NCBI GenBank assembly: GCA_024114885.1 | Contig: CP099425.1 | Location: forward strand, 310,001-374,000 | Reading direction: 5' to 3' | DNA from: Septoria linicola | Taxonomy: Eukaryota; Ascomycota; Dothideomycetes; Mycosphaerellales; Mycosphaerellaceae | DNA length: 64,000 nt | Notes under the pieces: generated by a model | What the model was told of the DNA's origin: nothing | The model's database searches: none | Seen by the model: the letters and a program-made list of their open reading frames with translations, nothing else | Program-made: the position numbers and the translations under genes | Part shown: piece after piece, positions 23,068 to 34,062 of the stretch | Layout: each line of letters starts with the position of its first letter | Numbering within the stretch: the stretch's first letter is position 1

Positions 23068-25559
23068 TTATGCCATGTACTTGTACGATGGTACCGGCGC
23101 ATCTTCAAGTCGCTCTAAGTAGTCGCGCTCGATCAGACTCTCGATGCGCTTCTTGATCATGTTCACGTCTGGCTTGAACTGGGCAGCGCAGACTGACAAT
23201 GTCTCGGTGAGGAGGTGCGCATGCGGCAGCTCCTTTCTCTGCTTCATGATTCGCACAATCGCGGCCTCAATGACATAGCCGCGGCTGTCATTGTTCTTCT
23301 TCTCAGTCTCCTTGCGCTCCTTGTCGCCCTCGACTTTGTTGCCAGCAGAAACGACACCGACCTTGATTTTGATCGTGTTTGGCTTGAATTGATCGTTGAA
23401 GCTGAACTTGTCGCCTGCGTTGATCTCGCGACTCATTGGCTCCTTTGTCAAGAGACGTGTCCTTGGTGCCACTGCTAGCGACTGGAGATTACGCTTGAGT
23501 CCATTCATCGGTATATTAGTCTTGCTCTGTATCTCCTCCAGGCTCAAGGTACCGCCTTCGAGGTCGTTGAACAGTAGCAGAATGAGGGCAGCATATGTCG
23601 AGCAGTTGACCTCGTGGACCTTGTTCGATCGCGGGAAGCGTGCTCGAACGTCGACATCGCCCATGCTGTTCTGCCAAGAGAGCTTACGTCCGGAATGCTT
23701 CTCTGAATAGAAGGCCTCAAAACCACGTCGCACTCTGTCCAATGCTGGCGGATAGATGATCTGAGCCTTGTTTTCTGGATCGTCCTCCGTAGAGCTGCGG
23801 AATGCTTCAAGTGGCCAAGTCATCGAAGTCAAAACGTTGACAGTCAGGTCAACACGACTCTCGCCCAGGCCAGCTACCTTCCTACGGTAGTTCTCTGTCA
23901 AGTCCTTGCTGATTCGCATGTCCTTGAACATCGCCTCAAGCTTCATCGTGAAGCTGTTGCCAAGCTCCATCTTCATTCGGCTGATCATGGCGGTTTCAAC
24001 ATCTGGGTCATGGCTCTTCTTGAGCAGCAGACGCTTGCACAAATGCTTCTTGTAGTACGTTTCGAAATAGTCCTTGTCCTGCAGGTACCGCAGTAGCACG
24101 ATCGCCTTTTCGAGGATTTGGTCGACCTCTTGATCACTCTTGTCCTTGATGCCCTTCTTCATGTTGTCGTCAATGAAGAGTGAGATGTACTCAGCGGAAC
24201 GAGCAAAGTTGTTGATGTTCTCACTCATACTACGAGTGAGGGCCGTCGAGATGCTCTGATCGCTGTTGAATGAGGCTTTCCAGATCCTATCGAAGCGATC
24301 TTTGAGATCGAGTATGTCCTCGACCCATTTGAGCGCAGCAATGGTCTGCTGATTGATCTGCTTCGCTGGGGCGCCCTTGGCCTTGTCACCATCACCATCT
24401 TCGGCGGCTGGCGCTGCAGTCGGTGGTGCTGATGCAGCAGCGAGGGCGTCTTCGTTGATTTTGGCACCCATTTCTGCAACTATCAATTGCACAGCCTTGG
24501 TAAGCTCTGGCTTCTTCGGATCCACGCGCGCTTCTAGGTCGTAAACCAAATGAAGCTCATTAAACTTGTCATTGTCGACCATGTACCGCACCCCAGAGTC
24601 CATCTCGATCAGCCCCTTCATCTTGTGCCGGATGAGCTCATCCTCGACCACCTTCTGGATCTTGGGTGCTGTTGTTTCTGACAGAGTCGATCTGCAGCGA
24701 TCACTCTCCTCATCAATACGCCGCCTGGCATGCCTGCAGTATGTGCCCGCGTCCGACTCCTTGAGCAACCGCTCGCCCTCTTCGCGATAGAAGCGTGCAC
24801 TTCTGTCGAGGAAGTCGGCCTCAAATGACTTGATGTACAGCTTCTCATCCTCGGCTTCCTGTTCCGACTCGTAAAGCCCTTCGAGCATGTAGATGTTGGA
24901 CTTGATCAGGTGTGAGTCTATCCGCTCCCCTTCTCTGTCCATCGATATCTGGTCGAGAATGAGATTGGTGAGGTATTGAAGGAGGTTATCGGCGCCCGAG
25001 CGAATCGGTGTCCGTAGAATCTGGTCGCGGAAAATGGACATGGACTTGGCGAATATGGACGGCTGTCGGTTGTCGGTACAGTAGACCCTATCCTGTTGTT
25101 TCTGCCATCAGTCACACCAGCTTCGAGCTGAGCCAAGAAAAGTGGCAGACTCACCATGTACATGAGAACATCCGTCAACATGCCCATGCAGACCTGGTGG
25201 TCCTCCCATGCCAACTTCAACGATGCGAGGAATCGTTCACCTGCCACTCTCCGCTCCGAGGTAGTCGCTAATGACCGCCCAAGGTCGTCTGTGAGTTGTA
25301 GTGGTGCTGTGAGAAGGTTGACGATCTTCGGCCGTACTCCGTCACCCAGCCAATGCTCCTCGAATTGGGCGACCTTGTTGTACAGCTCCGTGCCCTTCTT
25401 CTTCAGCACAATCTTGTACGCATTGCGATACAGCTCCTCGAAAGACAAGGCAGAGGCGTTCTTTTCGTGGATTTCGGTGAACGCTCGCTCGAGCACTTTC
25501 CAAGTGGTTTCGAAGTCGACGTCGGTGCCGTGCATCGCCTGTTGGCGGCGCGAAGCCAT
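23068..25559 (-). CDS. CUL3: Cullin-3, scaffold of a BTB-type CRL3 ubiquitin ligase
   Basis: Two exons (25559-25155 and 25092-23068) with a 62-nt intron (GTGAGT...AACAG), 809 aa. The N-terminal repeats begin with FETTWKVLERAFTEI and span the junction at YMDRVYCTDNRQPSIF, a cullin-3 signature. The cullin homology domain contains ILLRYLQDKDYFETYYKKHL and LCKRLLLKK. The C-terminal winged helix has the neddylation site IVRIMKQRKELPH (modified Lys in MKQRK) and ends DYLERLEDAPVPSYKYMA, the canonical cullin tail. It works in nucleus and cytoplasm with RBX1 and BTB adaptors to ubiquitinate substrates. An Ala/Pro-rich insertion (~residues 345-370) lies between the repeats and the homology domain. Confidence 0.97.
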
Positions 25560-26491
25560 GTCAGCGGTGGCGTTCGGAACTGTTTAGCAGTTCGCGAGGA
25601 ACACGGCGGAAAGAGGTTTGGGAGTGGGGTTGTTTGGTTCGCACAGAAGCCGATCTGGCAAGTGAAGGATGTTTGTTGAACGGGAAACTCACTCTTCTCG
25701 GCGGTCGGATCTTTGCACGACCTCTGCCTGCAAGCGAGGCCATGATGTGCGCTTCACTTTCACGTTGTCTTTGTCTTCAGTGTGTTTCGGTGCCGGCTTG
25801 CGCGGCCGCTGTTGGTGGGGGCAAAGTGCTGCGTGTCGGGTGATGGTCGATGTCGAGCGATGAGGAAGCAATGTGCACTGGCGAATGGTAGGAAGTGGAC
25901 ATGAACAGACGAGCAAGCCGGAAACAGACGTTGAAGATGCAGAAGCAGAAGCGGAAGTTCCCCAAGAATGCACGAGGAATGCGCATGTGGTGACTAAGTT
26001 AGTTAGCTGCACAAGGGTCTCGCGCATGGACCACGCCTTTTTGTGTCTCTTGAAGTGGCAGACATTGACTTGCTTACCGGTAAATCTTCACTTGCCACTT
26101 GATGCAATCCGGTACCTGGAATGCAAAAACAATGCTACTGCCCATTCAGAATGTCCATTTACGTCCGTCACCTTTACGCCAGATTCAAACTGCATGACGG
26201 TAAACTTAACTAGTGGCCCTTTGAGCGCGAAGTATGCCTACTAGAACTACTGCAACGCCGATGAAGGACCAGATCAGATTTGCACTCGATAGCTCTCCAA
26301 AGTGATACTGAAAGACTCTTTCCCACCCCTTGCTGTCGACGCTGTGTACTGAGCTCGAGAGCGCAATGGACGTTCAGCCCTATAGACATGCTTAGTCATA
26401 CGCGGTTGGCCTCTGACGTGCCGGGCATTCGAACCTATCGCCCGTTCACGGAATCTCCTTTGCATCTACTCGCACAGCACAACATACCCAG
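25560..26491. other. Divergent promoter region of CUL3 and ZIM17
   Basis: 932 bp separating two divergently transcribed genes, so it holds both promoters. Only short frames were seen, and no site was recognised with confidence. Confidence 0.4.
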
Positions 26492-27121
26492 ATGAATACC
26501 ACAAAGTCGTTACGTACTTTCCAGCGCACCTTTGAACAAGCGTTTCGCACATATCACGCTCCATATCGGATACTAAGCACCCCTACCATTCGCGCCTTCT
26601 CCATTCCATCTCTTCGCAAACACAGTCCATTGCAGCGAAGCATATCAGCACAACAGACGCGCGCGCAATCAACAGACACATCGCCCGATGAGATAGGACG
26701 ACCAGCGAAACCTCTCACTGACCGAAGCGACACTTCTCCAACCGACGCCGAAGCCATCGCAGCACGCAAAGCACTCTCGCCCGCCTACCAGCTGTGGTTC
26801 ACCTGCAAAAAGTGTCTGGAACGAAGCGGACATACAGTTTCAAAGCAAGCGTATCATTTCGGAACATGTGTAATCAACTGCCCGAAATGTAAATCGCAGC
26901 ATCTGATCTCCGATCACTTAAAGATCTTCTCCGATACCAAGATGACGATGGAGGATATTGCAAAGGAACATGGAGAGAAGCTGAGAAAGGGCCGGTTGGG
27001 TGTTGATGGTGATGTGGAGTTTTACGATGAAGAGGCGGATCAGATCGTACAGGCAGATGAGCAAAAGAAGTCGGAGCAGGACGCAATGACACAGAGGATT
27101 AAAGAAAATTGGGAGAAGTGA
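26492..27121 (+). CDS. ZIM17: Mitochondrial Hsp70-escort zinc-ribbon protein
   Basis: Single exon, 209 aa. The first ~60 residues are Arg/Ser/Thr-rich with few acids, fitting a mitochondrial presequence. The DNL-type zinc ribbon has Cys105, Cys108, Cys130 and Cys133 in CKKC...CPKC, with the family-typical blocks HTVSKQAYHFGT and HLISDHLKIFSD. Zim17/Tim15/Hep1 proteins keep matrix Hsp70 soluble and support presequence import. The acidic C-terminal tail after ~residue 165 is less conserved in the family. Confidence 0.93.
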   Translation: MNTTKSLRTFQRTFEQAFRTYHAPYRILSTPTIRAFSIPSLRKHSPLQRSISAQQTRAQSTDTSPDEIGRPAKPLTDRSDTSPTDAEAIAARKALSPAYQLWFTCKKCLERSGHTVSKQAYHFGTCVINCPKCKSQHLISDHLKIFSDTKMTMEDIAKEHGEKLRKGRLGVDGDVEFYDEEADQIVQADEQKKSEQDAMTQRIKENWEK

Positions 27122-27618
27122 GGGCGCAGTGACAAAACTCTGATCCAACAGAAAATACTCCACTCTTGAGCCCAACTGGTACTCTAAGGCTGAAAACGCT
27201 CCGAGACTGCATTCAAGCAGGTCAGGCGCTGGAAGTCTTGAAGTATGGCCATACATCAGCCAAGCTTCTGCTCTTCACAAACCATGGCCTACACCCCGGC
27301 ACACCGAGGCAGCTTGCGTGGCATGAGCCGTGTCGAAAGCCCGCGCCGCCTCATGGCCGCGAAGCTGTTACCATCCTTCTAAGCCTTCCTGCGTCTGCCT
27401 CGCCGCCGAAATTCAGCTTCTGGTCCGAGTGCCTCGTCGGCAGTTACACAGCAGCGCCATAGCCGCTCTACGTGCAGTCGAAGCATGCAGCCATGGCTGT
27501 GTCGATCGTGGCCGCTACGTGCCTCGCGAATCGCGACATCACTTGTGACTGGCTTGGCACCGATAATGTAGAGCATGTAGCAGACTCCCAGTCTTCGCAA
27601 ATGCACCTAAAACTTCAC
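27122..27618. other. Convergent intergenic region
   Basis: 497 bp between the stops of ZIM17 and the RWD-domain gene, holding both 3' UTRs. Nothing else recognised. Confidence 0.4.
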
Positions 27619-28314
27619 TCACTTCATTCGCATCGCTTCCATAAACTCATCCTTCCTCGCATCTCCAATATCAGCCACAATGTCCTTCATAGCTTCGACT
27701 TCAATCACGCCCTTGCCATGCTTGAACACCCACTCCTCTTCCGCTTCAAGCCGCGGCTGAAAGGCCTGCCAATTCTGCGACTTCAACTCATCAACATGCT
27801 CATGCACATCCTTTGCAGGGCCAGAATAGATCAAAACGCCAGGGTAGCCAGGTTTGGTGATGCCAGAGACCGAAGCCGGAGGATGGAGTGCCAGTTTGCG
27901 CTTGTTTGTGTTGAGCAGGTGATGTAGCCAGACTATGACAGTAGCTTTAGTATCACTCGCATTTCTCGTGTTTGCTGCAGTCGTCTTGTTCTCCTGGGCA
28001 GCTGTGTTCGTCACGACGGCTTCACTCAGCTCGATGAAACTGTTGATGATAGCGTCCAAAACTTCCTCACCAGTCTCGCACTGCTGAACACGTTCCTTGA
28101 CTTGATCTCGAAGATCTTGCTTTCCGGAACTGGCAGAGACTACTTCTGGAAGTGCATCGTCAAGATAGCCGTCAGGCAGTCTCAGCTTAACACTTCCCGC
28201 TTCAGATGTGTAGGTGAGCTCTCTGCCCTTTTTGGCATATGAGGCTTGATCGGGGTAGATTGACTGGAGTAGTTCCAGCTCCGTGGCCAGGCGATCTTCA
28301 GTTTCTGAAGCCAT
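27619..28314 (-). CDS. RWD-domain protein with C-terminal DUF1115-like region
   Basis: Single exon, 231 aa from ATG at 28314 (MASETEDRLATELELLQSIYP). An in-frame ATG 7 codons further upstream would add little. Residues 1-~110 form an RWD domain, recognisable by ELELLQSIYP near the start. Residues ~130-231 match the RWDD2-type C-terminal domain, with VIVWLHHLLNTNKRKLAL, GYPGVLIYSGP and a closing acidic helix. RWD folds mediate protein contacts (as in GCN2 and RWDD proteins), but this protein's partner is unknown. It lies head-to-tail with the Zn2Cys6 gene 125 bp upstream. Confidence 0.85.
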   Translation of the reverse strand: MASETEDRLATELELLQSIYPDQASYAKKGRELTYTSEAGSVKLRLPDGYLDDALPEVVSASSGKQDLRDQVKERVQQCETGEEVLDAIINSFIELSEAVVTNTAAQENKTTAANTRNASDTKATVIVWLHHLLNTNKRKLALHPPASVSGITKPGYPGVLIYSGPAKDVHEHVDELKSQNWQAFQPRLEAEEEWVFKHGKGVIEVEAMKDIVADIGDARKDEFMEAMRMK

Positions 28315-28439
28315 GTAAATGCTGCCAGGTCTCAATGCAGCTCGTGTTGCTTCAATAGTTCACTCGTGGTCAAGGTCCATGAAGTTCTCGACGTCGAGCT
28401 TCATTGGCTACGTCATCGCGGATCGTGCTGTGATTGGCA

Positions 28440-30413
28440 TCATTTTGGCCTCTGCATAATCACCTGCCTCCTTTCTTCAGCTTCGCGCACAATGTCTGAA
28501 CATAACTCGATGCTCGGCGCTAGATGCGAGACACTTTGTGTCTCGGCTAGTACTTCCTCAATCACAGCATCGACCTGCTGTTTGGGTGGTAGCATCGCGC
28601 TCAGCGTCCCTGAAAGCGTAGCACCCATAAGCAGCAGTGTCTGACTTGTGATTGATAGAACACCTTGGTAGAGATATGGTAGATGGCCTTCGTGATGCGC
28701 ATCGATTCGATCAAGTTGCCGGACACACGCGTCCAGGCACTTTTCACACGCGGTCCTGACACCAGGCTCGTTGACAAGACTTTCATCTCCAAGGACGGCC
28801 TGAATGTATGGCCGGAATATGATCGTGCGGCAAGCAAAATATCGCAGACGTAAGACTGTTTGTACATGGCCTGGCGCTGGCACTCGCTCTCGAGGGAAGC
28901 GAATGGAGGCCGGAAGTCCTTCATACCACTGGTTGAGCTGAAACTCGAGCTCAGCAACCACTGGTTCGAGCGAGGCAATCGAGTAACGTTTCTGGCTGTA
29001 GATGATGTGTGACACCCGATTGAGGAGGCGGCGCAGAGCGATCTCAGCAAGAAAGTACCAGATGTCATCGTCGCCTAGCAAATCATCGGCGCCGACCATA
29101 GTCGCATCATAAGGAAAGCTGCGGGGAAGTCGCATGCTCTCCTCAAGCTGTACGATTCCAGTGTGCGGCAGGTCTAGTTCTGCAAGCAGGTCGGATTCGA
29201 TCATCAGGATGTTCCAGTAGATACGCTCGCTAAGCTCTTTGGCTTGGGGCGGAATGGTACCCGGATTCTGCAATAGCAGCTGCAATTTGGCAGAAGCACT
29301 GCATAGTATGTTCCACGCTTCTAAAGGCCGGACCAGATACATCAAATAGGCCGCAGCGAGAACGTGACACTGAGTACTAGGCACATCGTTGCGAATCATT
29401 ATTGTTGGCATAAGGGACCATGCTGCGTTGAAGTAGTCCATTCCTGGCGGCGTCTGGCCTTGGGGAACACGAGAGATGCTGTGGCCAGAATGTGCGGCTT
29501 GCCCGAGCGCTAGCACAAGCAAGACGATACAGGTCTCGACGCCAGCACGAAACCCAACGGCGGACGCTTGCCGGCACAAGGTCGCAAAGGTATAGACATT
29601 TACCACGGCGTACCACACATTCACCTTGTCGAAGAAGGCACGAGCGTAAGACGAAGGCTTCCCGGCCAGGTCCAGGTCAAGCGCAAAAACTGGCTGCAAG
29701 TCAAGAGCCGGCCGAACCATTTCGAGCTGCATCAAAACTTGCTGATCGCATTGTCTCGAGACTAGATCGCGTATCACTGGCCATTGTAGCAGATGCAGAG
29801 CCGGCGTGGTGTGGGCTTTCGGCATCGTGGAGATATTTGTCGCCAATGATATTCCGAAACCACTCAGAGGTACGGAGCCACTGCCTGCCATAGATGTGCT
29901 CAGACGTTTAGAGTGCAGGTCTTCCGAAGCAGTATTACTAGTCGCAGGTGAGAACGGTCCTCCAGCTGTACTGGGCGAGCCTACAGAGTTCAGTAGTTTC
30001 GACTGCAACAGACCTTCAATGTGGGCTAGCCGTTCCAGAATGAGCTTGTCTCCAGCGTCCAGCTTGACTCCTGGTTCACGATAGACGCATTCCGCATTCA
30101 GCTCAGTGCATAGCTTGCATTTGGGCCGAGCGCCATTGCATTTGGACTTCCGCGACCTGCAGATTTCGCATGCGATGGTAGCTCTGCGGCGAGGATAGTC
30201 GAGAGGTTCTGACATGAGTCCTTGAAGTACCGACTGGGAGCTCTCCATCGCCTCTGCGTGCTGCGATGCTTGAGTGTGAGACTTTGAGAAGGACGATCTG
30301 GCACGCTTTGGAGCAGGTCTGACATCGTGCTCCTCTTCGTAGACCTGCTCGGAAATACCGCGCCCGCCAAGTGCTGGGTCTAGCATACTGCTGGCATCCA
30401 TCGATGTTCGCAC
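28440..30413 (-). CDS. Zn(II)2Cys6 fungal transcription factor
   Basis: Single exon, 657 aa. The binuclear zinc cluster uses Cys82, 85, 92, 99, 102 and 109 with spacing C-x2-C-x6-C-x6-C-x2-C-x6-C, preceded by a basic PRRRATIA stretch and followed by a linker and short dimerisation helix (ILERLAHIEGLLQSK). From ~residue 210 comes the fungal-specific middle homology region, with LEAWNILCSASAKLQ and SERIYWNILMIESDLLAELDLP. It should be a nuclear DNA-binding regulator; target genes cannot be inferred. Its promoter is the 365-bp gap shared with divergent DBP3. Confidence 0.92.
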   Translation of the reverse strand: MRTSMDASSMLDPALGGRGISEQVYEEEHDVRPAPKRARSSFSKSHTQASQHAEAMESSQSVLQGLMSEPLDYPRRRATIACEICRSRKSKCNGARPKCKLCTELNAECVYREPGVKLDAGDKLILERLAHIEGLLQSKLLNSVGSPSTAGGPFSPATSNTASEDLHSKRLSTSMAGSGSVPLSGFGISLATNISTMPKAHTTPALHLLQWPVIRDLVSRQCDQQVLMQLEMVRPALDLQPVFALDLDLAGKPSSYARAFFDKVNVWYAVVNVYTFATLCRQASAVGFRAGVETCIVLLVLALGQAAHSGHSISRVPQGQTPPGMDYFNAAWSLMPTIMIRNDVPSTQCHVLAAAYLMYLVRPLEAWNILCSASAKLQLLLQNPGTIPPQAKELSERIYWNILMIESDLLAELDLPHTGIVQLEESMRLPRSFPYDATMVGADDLLGDDDIWYFLAEIALRRLLNRVSHIIYSQKRYSIASLEPVVAELEFQLNQWYEGLPASIRFPRERVPAPGHVQTVLRLRYFACRTIIFRPYIQAVLGDESLVNEPGVRTACEKCLDACVRQLDRIDAHHEGHLPYLYQGVLSITSQTLLLMGATLSGTLSAMLPPKQQVDAVIEEVLAETQSVSHLAPSIELCSDIVREAEERRQVIMQRPK

Positions 30414-30778
30414 TGCCGCCAGGGTCGAAGAGATGCCATTGAATGCTGGCCTAGTCAGAGGTGCATGTATACGATTTCCTCCCCACTTTTAGCCTACTCC
30501 AACTGGAAAATCGTGGACCACTTGCTCACTTCTCTAAGTGGCGTCTAGGCAGCTGACTTTTTTTACGAAGTACAGCTAAGCGAAGTAGTCTCGACTTGAA
30601 GGATGGGCTAGTCAGGCATTGTAAAGGACTTCTCCGCGTCGTGAGACTGGAGGTCGCTTGACTTCGGTTTCGGCTGGAAATTCGCCAAGCACGATCGGCA
30701 AAGTTGTGGCCGGCGTCCTCGAAAAAAGTCCCTTCGAGGCGCATCTCGTTTCTAGTGCTACAACACATTTGTACAATC
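30414..30778. promoter_or_regulatory. Divergent promoter between Zn2Cys6 factor and DBP3
   Basis: 365 bp between two divergent start codons, so both promoters lie here. There are A-rich and T-rich tracts (for example tttttttacg around 30560), but I identify no specific binding site. Confidence 0.4.
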
Positions 30779-32580
30779 ATGTCGAAACGCACGAGAGATG
30801 AGGCAGATGCCGCAGTCGATGCTGGTGAAGTTGTAAGCAAGAAGCTGAAGAAGGACAAGAAGGACCGCAAAGAGAAGAAGGAGAAAAAGTCCAAGACCGA
30901 AGAAGATGTCGTTGTCGCAAGTGGCAATGGAGTCGAGGCTGTCGCGACTGACGATAAGCCTGAGCTGTCCAAAGAGGAGCGCAAGGCTCTGAAGCGTGCC
31001 AAAAAGGAAGCCGCAAAAGCTGCCGAAGCACAGCAAGCTGCAGACAATGTGGCAGATGCGACAGGCGACGATGAGGCTGCTGCGAAGGCCGAGAAGAAGG
31101 CACGAAAGAAGGCTGAGAAGGCTGAGAAGGCTGCAAAGCTAGCTGCGAAGACTCCCGAGTCAAATGGTGAGGGGCACGTACAGACCAGCGCGCAGATCAC
31201 AGGAGCTGGAAAGAGCGAAGCCGACAAATACTATGCCGACAAGCAGATTGCGATTGAGGACTCCAGAAAAGAGAACACTGGTCCAATATTGTCTTTCGAC
31301 AGCCTACCTTTCGATGCCGACTCCAAGAAGGCGTTCTTCGGCGACTTCAAGGAGCCATCGCCGATCCAGGCGGCCACATGGCCATACTTGTTCAATGGCA
31401 GGGACGTGATTGGTGTTGCCGAGACGGGATCTGGAAAGACCTACGGGTTCGGCGTGCCCTGTATCAATCGTCTTGTGAAAGAGAAGAAGATTCAGGTGTG
31501 CATTGTAAGCCCAACACGAGAACTGGCATTGCAGATACAGGAGCAGATGGTCAAGCTCACGAAGCCGCGTGGGTTGAAGGCTACCTGTGTATATGGCGGC
31601 ACAAATAAGGACGAGCAACGACAACAACTGAAGGGCACTCACATAGTAGTCGCCACGCCAGGCAGACTCAACGACTTCATTGGAGATGGAACGATAGACT
31701 TGTCTGGAGTTACCTATCTGGTTTTGGACGAAGCAGATCGTATGCTCGACAAGGGTTTCGAACAGGACATCAGGAATATCATCAGCTCGGCTGCTCCGAG
31801 CCAGAAGAGACAAACTGTCATGTTCACCGCTACTTGGCCCGACTCAGTACGAAAGCTCGCATCTGAGTTCTTGAAAGAGCCAGTGCGAATCATGATCGGC
31901 GAGAATGCTTCGGGCGAGCTTCGTGCAAACACGAGGATCAAGCAGGAAGTGGAGGTCCTGGGTGAACGCGAGAAGCAAGACCGAATGCTGAACATTCTCA
32001 AACAGTACCAGTCTGGCAAGAACAAGAATGACCGCATTTTGGTCTTTTGCTTGTACAAAAAGGAAGCCACACGCGTTGAAGAGACCATTCGCCGAAGGGG
32101 CTTCCGCGTGGCAGGCATTCACGGCGATCTCAGCCAAGTCAAGCGAGAGGAGAGTTTGGCAGCCTTCAAGAAAGGCGAGGTGCCCATTCTGGTTGCCACA
32201 GATGTTGCTGCCCGTGGACTGGATATTCCTGCTGTTAAGTTGGTGCTCAACGTCACATTCCCGTTGACTGTTGAAGACTATGTGCACAGAATTGGAAGGT
32301 GAGTTGCTACAGTATGACGTCCCGGTCATTGACATACTGACCTGATTCCAGAACTGGACGTGCCGGCCAGGACGGCCACGCAATCACGTTCTTTACCGAT
32401 GGACTTGAGAAGCCCTTGTCTGGCGCTTTGATCAATGTTCTGAAAGGTGCCAACCAACCCGTACCAGAAGAGCTCATGAAGTTCGGCACAACAGTGAAGA
32501 AGAAGGCTCACGATGCCTATGGTGCCTTTTACAAAGATCCGGCAGACATGAAAGCAGCAACAAAGATCACCTTTGACTAA
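30779..32580 (+). CDS. DBP3: DEAD-box RNA helicase Dbp3, ribosome biogenesis
   Basis: Two exons (30779-32298 and 32352-32580) with a 53-nt intron, 582 aa. A ~165-residue Lys/Glu/Ala-rich charged leader typical of nucleolar helicases precedes the core. Motifs in order: AETGSGKT (I), PTRELALQI (Ia), VATPGR (Ib), DEAD (II), TAT replacing the usual SAT (III), LVFCLYKK (IV), VATDVAARGLDIP (V) and HRIGRTGRAG (VI). The intron splits the Arg codon inside motif VI. In yeast Dbp3 acts in 60S subunit assembly and rRNA processing. The stop is followed 143 bp later by the convergent stop of a secreted-protein gene. Confidence 0.95.
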
Positions 32581-32723
32581 TGGATGTAGACCTGACAGTA
32601 ATTGCCACGAATAGACAGATTTCGCTAGACTACGAACACGTCCAAGTTTTTCTTGCACTACATGATGACATAGTCGGACTATGTGTGGCGCCGCACTTAA
32701 ACGCTCAGCTGGCGCACAGGCCA

Positions 32724-33146
32724 CTAACGCTTGCGCTGCGCACAAGATCGCTGAAGCTGCAAGATATCTGGAGAGCATAGTCAGCCACTGGATATCTTCT
32801 CGGACAGATTCTCGCCTACCTCCTCCATTCTGGTAGGATTGTGTGCAAGAAACACAATCATCGAGCTCTCGCTGGCCGGTCTGGCCGCAAGTGCACTCGA
32901 TCCAGTAATAGTCCGAAAAGACATCGCCGCCTAGGAGCCGTCAGTTAGCGGATACCCTTTCACAGTTGTCGCCATGGTGAGCATACCGGTGCTTCTTGCG
33001 TCACCGCACGACTTGGCCTTGCGGACCACGTTCTGGCATTCGCTGTCGTATCTGCAATCTCCTGGCAGGTCGTCCTCGTTGACTTCACGAGCAGCTCCAA
33101 TGGTGGCGCTGAGAAGCACACAGAAAGCAGCGGCTGCAAAACGCAT
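32724..33146 (-). CDS. Small secreted cysteine-rich protein (8 Cys), effector-like
   Basis: Three-exon model: 33146-32987, 32930-32820 and 32767-32724. Introns are 56 nt (GTATGC...GCTAAC...CCTAG) and 52 nt (GTAGGC...CTGAC...CTCCAG). All phases close on a TAG and give 104 aa. The signal peptide covers residues 1-~19 (MRFAAAAFCVLLSATIGAA). The mature protein has eight Cys: PGDC, SEC, KSC, WIEC, TC, DDC, VSC and RSC. It is unrelated in sequence to the 12.7-kb protein but has the same exon plan and Cys number. The last acceptor is the least certain point: one 11 nt downstream would run the frame on into DBP3 antisense sequence, so I reject it. Confidence 0.65.
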
Positions 33147-33676
33147 TGTGATAGTGGGTTGTATGGTTTGTAGAAGTGTCGATGATGTTGATGATAGATC
33201 TACAGAACAGATGCAGAGTATCTGCCTTTAGTATGCTACGTGATGAGTTTGCCCTCTCTGTCAAAATCCTGCTTTGAAACTGCACGGCCATTCTGATCAT
33301 CTCGTTTGGCTTCAAGGTTCATGTTCACAGCACGATCCCTTGTCATGCCCTGAGGCTTTCCGCCAAGATCCGAGCTGGTATTTACCTCGTTCTCTTGCAG
33401 TAGTCGGTGACAAGTCTGCTTTCTGATGCACTGTGATCAGCTAAGAATATCTTCGCCGATCGATGCTGCATCTCGATGCACTAAACGGCTTGCTCTTCTG
33501 CTTGCTCCCATGGTCACGATGGGTGGCGATCTCTGTAGTGTAGTGCAGCTGTCAGGGTCGGCGACCTGATCGCCGACACTCAAGATCTAAAAGTCAGTCT
33601 GCACCCTCTCATGCTACTGCATCGACATCGACGACGCAATCAGTTGCAACAATATCAGCAGAAACACATAGCAATC
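33147..33676. other. Divergent intergenic region
   Basis: 530 bp between the divergent starts of the 8-Cys secreted protein and the 57-aa Cys-rich protein. It must contain both promoters. No frame or motif was recognised. Confidence 0.4.
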
Positions 33677-34062
33677 ATGTGCAAGCAAGCAGTGTGCGGT
33701 AGCTGCGTGAGTAGACAAGGTTGACGCGCCGATCTGTATGATTATCTAATGATCTTGAAACAGAGCAAAACAACGTGGTGGGGTCAGTAAAGCACTTCCC
33801 AGAAGGCATACCAGTCTAGACCTCATGTGTCCGCACATGGTGTGTGGTCTCGTTTCTGCGGCCGCGTGGGCTCAGATCTCTGGGTCGCAGCATGGAGATG
33901 CGTCCGAAACAGTGCTAACCGTGCATCATGACTTCAGGCTGCGGCTCGCACGTCCCAAGTGTCATGGATTCGGTGCCAGAAGCCGATCGTTGCGGATGTG
34001 AGCCCAAGGTCGAGAAAGAAGGCAAGAGCTATCCTCCAATGGGTAAGCAGCCTGGAATCTGA
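33677..34062 (+). CDS. Conserved 57-aa intracellular Cys-rich protein (MCxxxxCxxC...TWWGCG family)
   Basis: Three exons: 33677-33706 (10 codons), 33764-33782 and 33938-34062. Introns are 57 nt (GTGAGT...CTAAT...ACAG) and 155 nt (GTCAGT...GCTAACC...TCAG). The product starts MCKQAVCGSC, continues SKTTWWGCGSHVPSVMDSVP and ends with a CGC motif and PPMGKQPGI. It has no signal peptide. I recognise the pattern from short fungal hypothetical proteins whose paired Cys/His resemble a tiny zinc-binding fold; function is not known to me. The first two exons are so short that ordinary gene calling would miss or truncate it. Confidence 0.85.

Noticed and set aside
10707..30413. Possible secondary-metabolite cluster around the Zn2Cys6 factor
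   Set aside because: No polyketide synthase, peptide synthetase, terpene cyclase or tailoring enzymes nearby; neighbours are housekeeping genes.
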